Part shown: one piece after another, positions 13,417 through 14,276 of the stretch | How positions within the stretch are numbered: the first letter of the stretch is position 1 | Layout: every line of letters begins with the position of its first letter | From: JAAYCI01 sp964367945 | GTDB lineage: Bacteria > Bacillota > Clostridia > Oscillospirales > Ruminococcaceae | DNA: 14,276 nt | Direction: 5' to 3' | Assembly (NCBI GenBank): GCA_964367945.1 | Contig: CAYIZZ010000056.1 | Coordinates: 1-14,276, forward strand | Position numbers and translations under genes: made by a program | Notes under the pieces: model-generated | Told to the model about the DNA's origin: nothing | What the model saw: the letters and a program-made list of their open reading frames with translations, nothing else | Database searches by the model: none

Positions 13417-14276
13417 ATGACAATGGATTACGCAGGTATTTTGGCGAAAGAGTTTAAAGTAGCGGCCGATAAAGTGGCGGCGGCCATAGCGCTGATTGAC
13501 GAGGGAAATACCATACCGTTTATTGCAAGATATCGTAAAGAAGCCACAGGTAGCATGGATGATCAGGTGCTACGTGAGCTGAATGATAGGCTTTTGTATC
13601 TGCGGAATTTAAACGCAAGAAAGCAAGAAGTGGAAAAGTCTATCACCGAGCAGGAAAAAATGACGGATGAAATAGCGCTGGCGCTACAGTCGGCCGCCAC
13701 ACTTGCCGAGGTGGAGGATATTTATCGCCCATACAAGCCGAAAAGAAAAACACGTGGTAGCATTGCACGTGCAAAGGGTCTAGAGCCGCTGGCACAAGCA
13801 CTGCTGTGCCAAAAAACAGGAGACGATCCACAAAAACTGGCAGAGGAATACCTAAGCGACGAGGTAGAGGACATAGAAGCGGCACTAAGCGGTGCACGTG
13901 ATGTTTTGGCTGAAGACTTTAGCGACGATGCAAAACTGCGCACAAAACTGCGTGCGTATTACAGCGCTCATGCCATGATAGAGAGCAAGGCCGCAAAAGA
14001 CGAAGATAGCGTGTATTCCGGATATTATGAGTTTAAAGAGCCTGTAAGAAAAATAGCGGGACATCGTGTATTGGCCTTGAACAGAGGCGAAAGCGAAGAC
14101 TTTTTGAAAGTGGCAGTAGTGGTGGATGAAGTGACTGTCAAAGAGCTGATGTCCAGGGATATCGTGAAAAACAGTAGCCTTTGCGCCCAAGAGGTGAAAG
14201 CGGCGCTACATGATGCATTTGATAGGCTACTGCACCCAAGCCTAGAGCGTGAAGTGCGCCGTGAGCTTACAGATAC
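13417..14276 (+). CDS. tex: Tex-family RNA-binding transcription accessory protein (N-terminal part)
   Basis: The frame runs from ATG 13417 past the window end without a stop (286 full codons), so the gene is truncated by the window edge. The N-terminal region is typical of Tex: ALIDEGNTIPFIARYRKEATG near residues 24-44, then LRELNDRLLYLRNL, VEDIYRPYKPKRKTRGSIA around 98-116, and later GHRVLALNRGESEDFLKV, which precedes the YqgF-like RNase H fold. The helix-hairpin-helix and C-terminal S1 RNA-binding domains lie beyond the window. Tex binds nucleic acid and affects transcription and, in several pathogens, toxin expression and stress tolerance; its exact role in most bacteria is unclear. AGAGG at 13402-13406 serves as ribosome binding site. 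It follows yfhO-2 by 45 bases with no visible terminator, so co-transcription is likely. Confidence 0.93.
   Translation, partial: MTMDYAGILAKEFKVAADKVAAAIALIDEGNTIPFIARYRKEATGSMDDQVLRELNDRLLYLRNLNARKQEVEKSITEQEKMTDEIALALQSAATLAEVEDIYRPYKPKRKTRGSIARAKGLEPLAQALLCQKTGDDPQKLAEEYLSDEVEDIEAALSGARDVLAEDFSDDAKLRTKLRAYYSAHAMIESKAAKDEDSVYSGYYEFKEPVRKIAGHRVLALNRGESEDFLKVAVVVDEVTVKELMSRDIVKNSSLCAQEVKAALHDAFDRLLHPSLEREVRRELTD

Overview
The window looks like ordinary chromosome from a member of the Bacillota, probably a Clostridia-type gut or anaerobic lineage (inference). The reasons are strong AGGAGG-type ribosome binding sites, moderate GC with many AT-rich spacers, a DNA polymerase I without the 3'-5' exonuclease residues, and two large YfhO-family membrane proteins. 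No RNA genes, CRISPR arrays, insertion sequences, phage genes or toxin-antitoxin pairs were seen.

Layout. (1) Positions 1-1468, plus strand: the last codons of an unidentified gene, a class I SAM-dependent methyltransferase, and a GNAT acetyltransferase of the YncA/phosphinothricin type. (2) Positions 1474-1513: a strong bidirectional terminator between convergent genes. (3) Positions 8781 down to 1523, minus strand: one tightly packed six-gene run, polA, rimI, tsaD, yfhO-1, a hotdog acyl-CoA thioesterase, and a SnoaL/NTF2-like gene broken by a one-base frameshift. (4) Positions 8782-8915: a divergent promoter region, then a tRNA-dihydrouridine synthase on the plus strand that starts with TTG. 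(5) A YfbR-like HD-domain 5'-deoxynucleotidase on the minus strand, convergent with the dus gene. (6) Positions 10507-10629: a second divergent spacer with a notable inverted repeat. (7) On the plus strand, a second yfhO paralogue with a long acidic C-terminal tail, followed by tex, which runs off the window end.

How the genes fit together. The minus-strand run mixes DNA repair and replication (PolA), tRNA t6A modification (TsaD), ribosomal protein or general N-terminal acetylation (RimI), a probable cell-envelope glycosyltransferase (YfhO) and lipid/CoA metabolism (thioesterase). The dus and HD genes add tRNA modification and nucleotide-pool maintenance. I see no convincing new defence or biosynthetic system. 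The points most worth a second look are the paired yfhO paralogues, the acidic tail on the second one, the frameshifted SnoaL gene, and the structured intergenic regions at 8833-8865 and 10521-10556.
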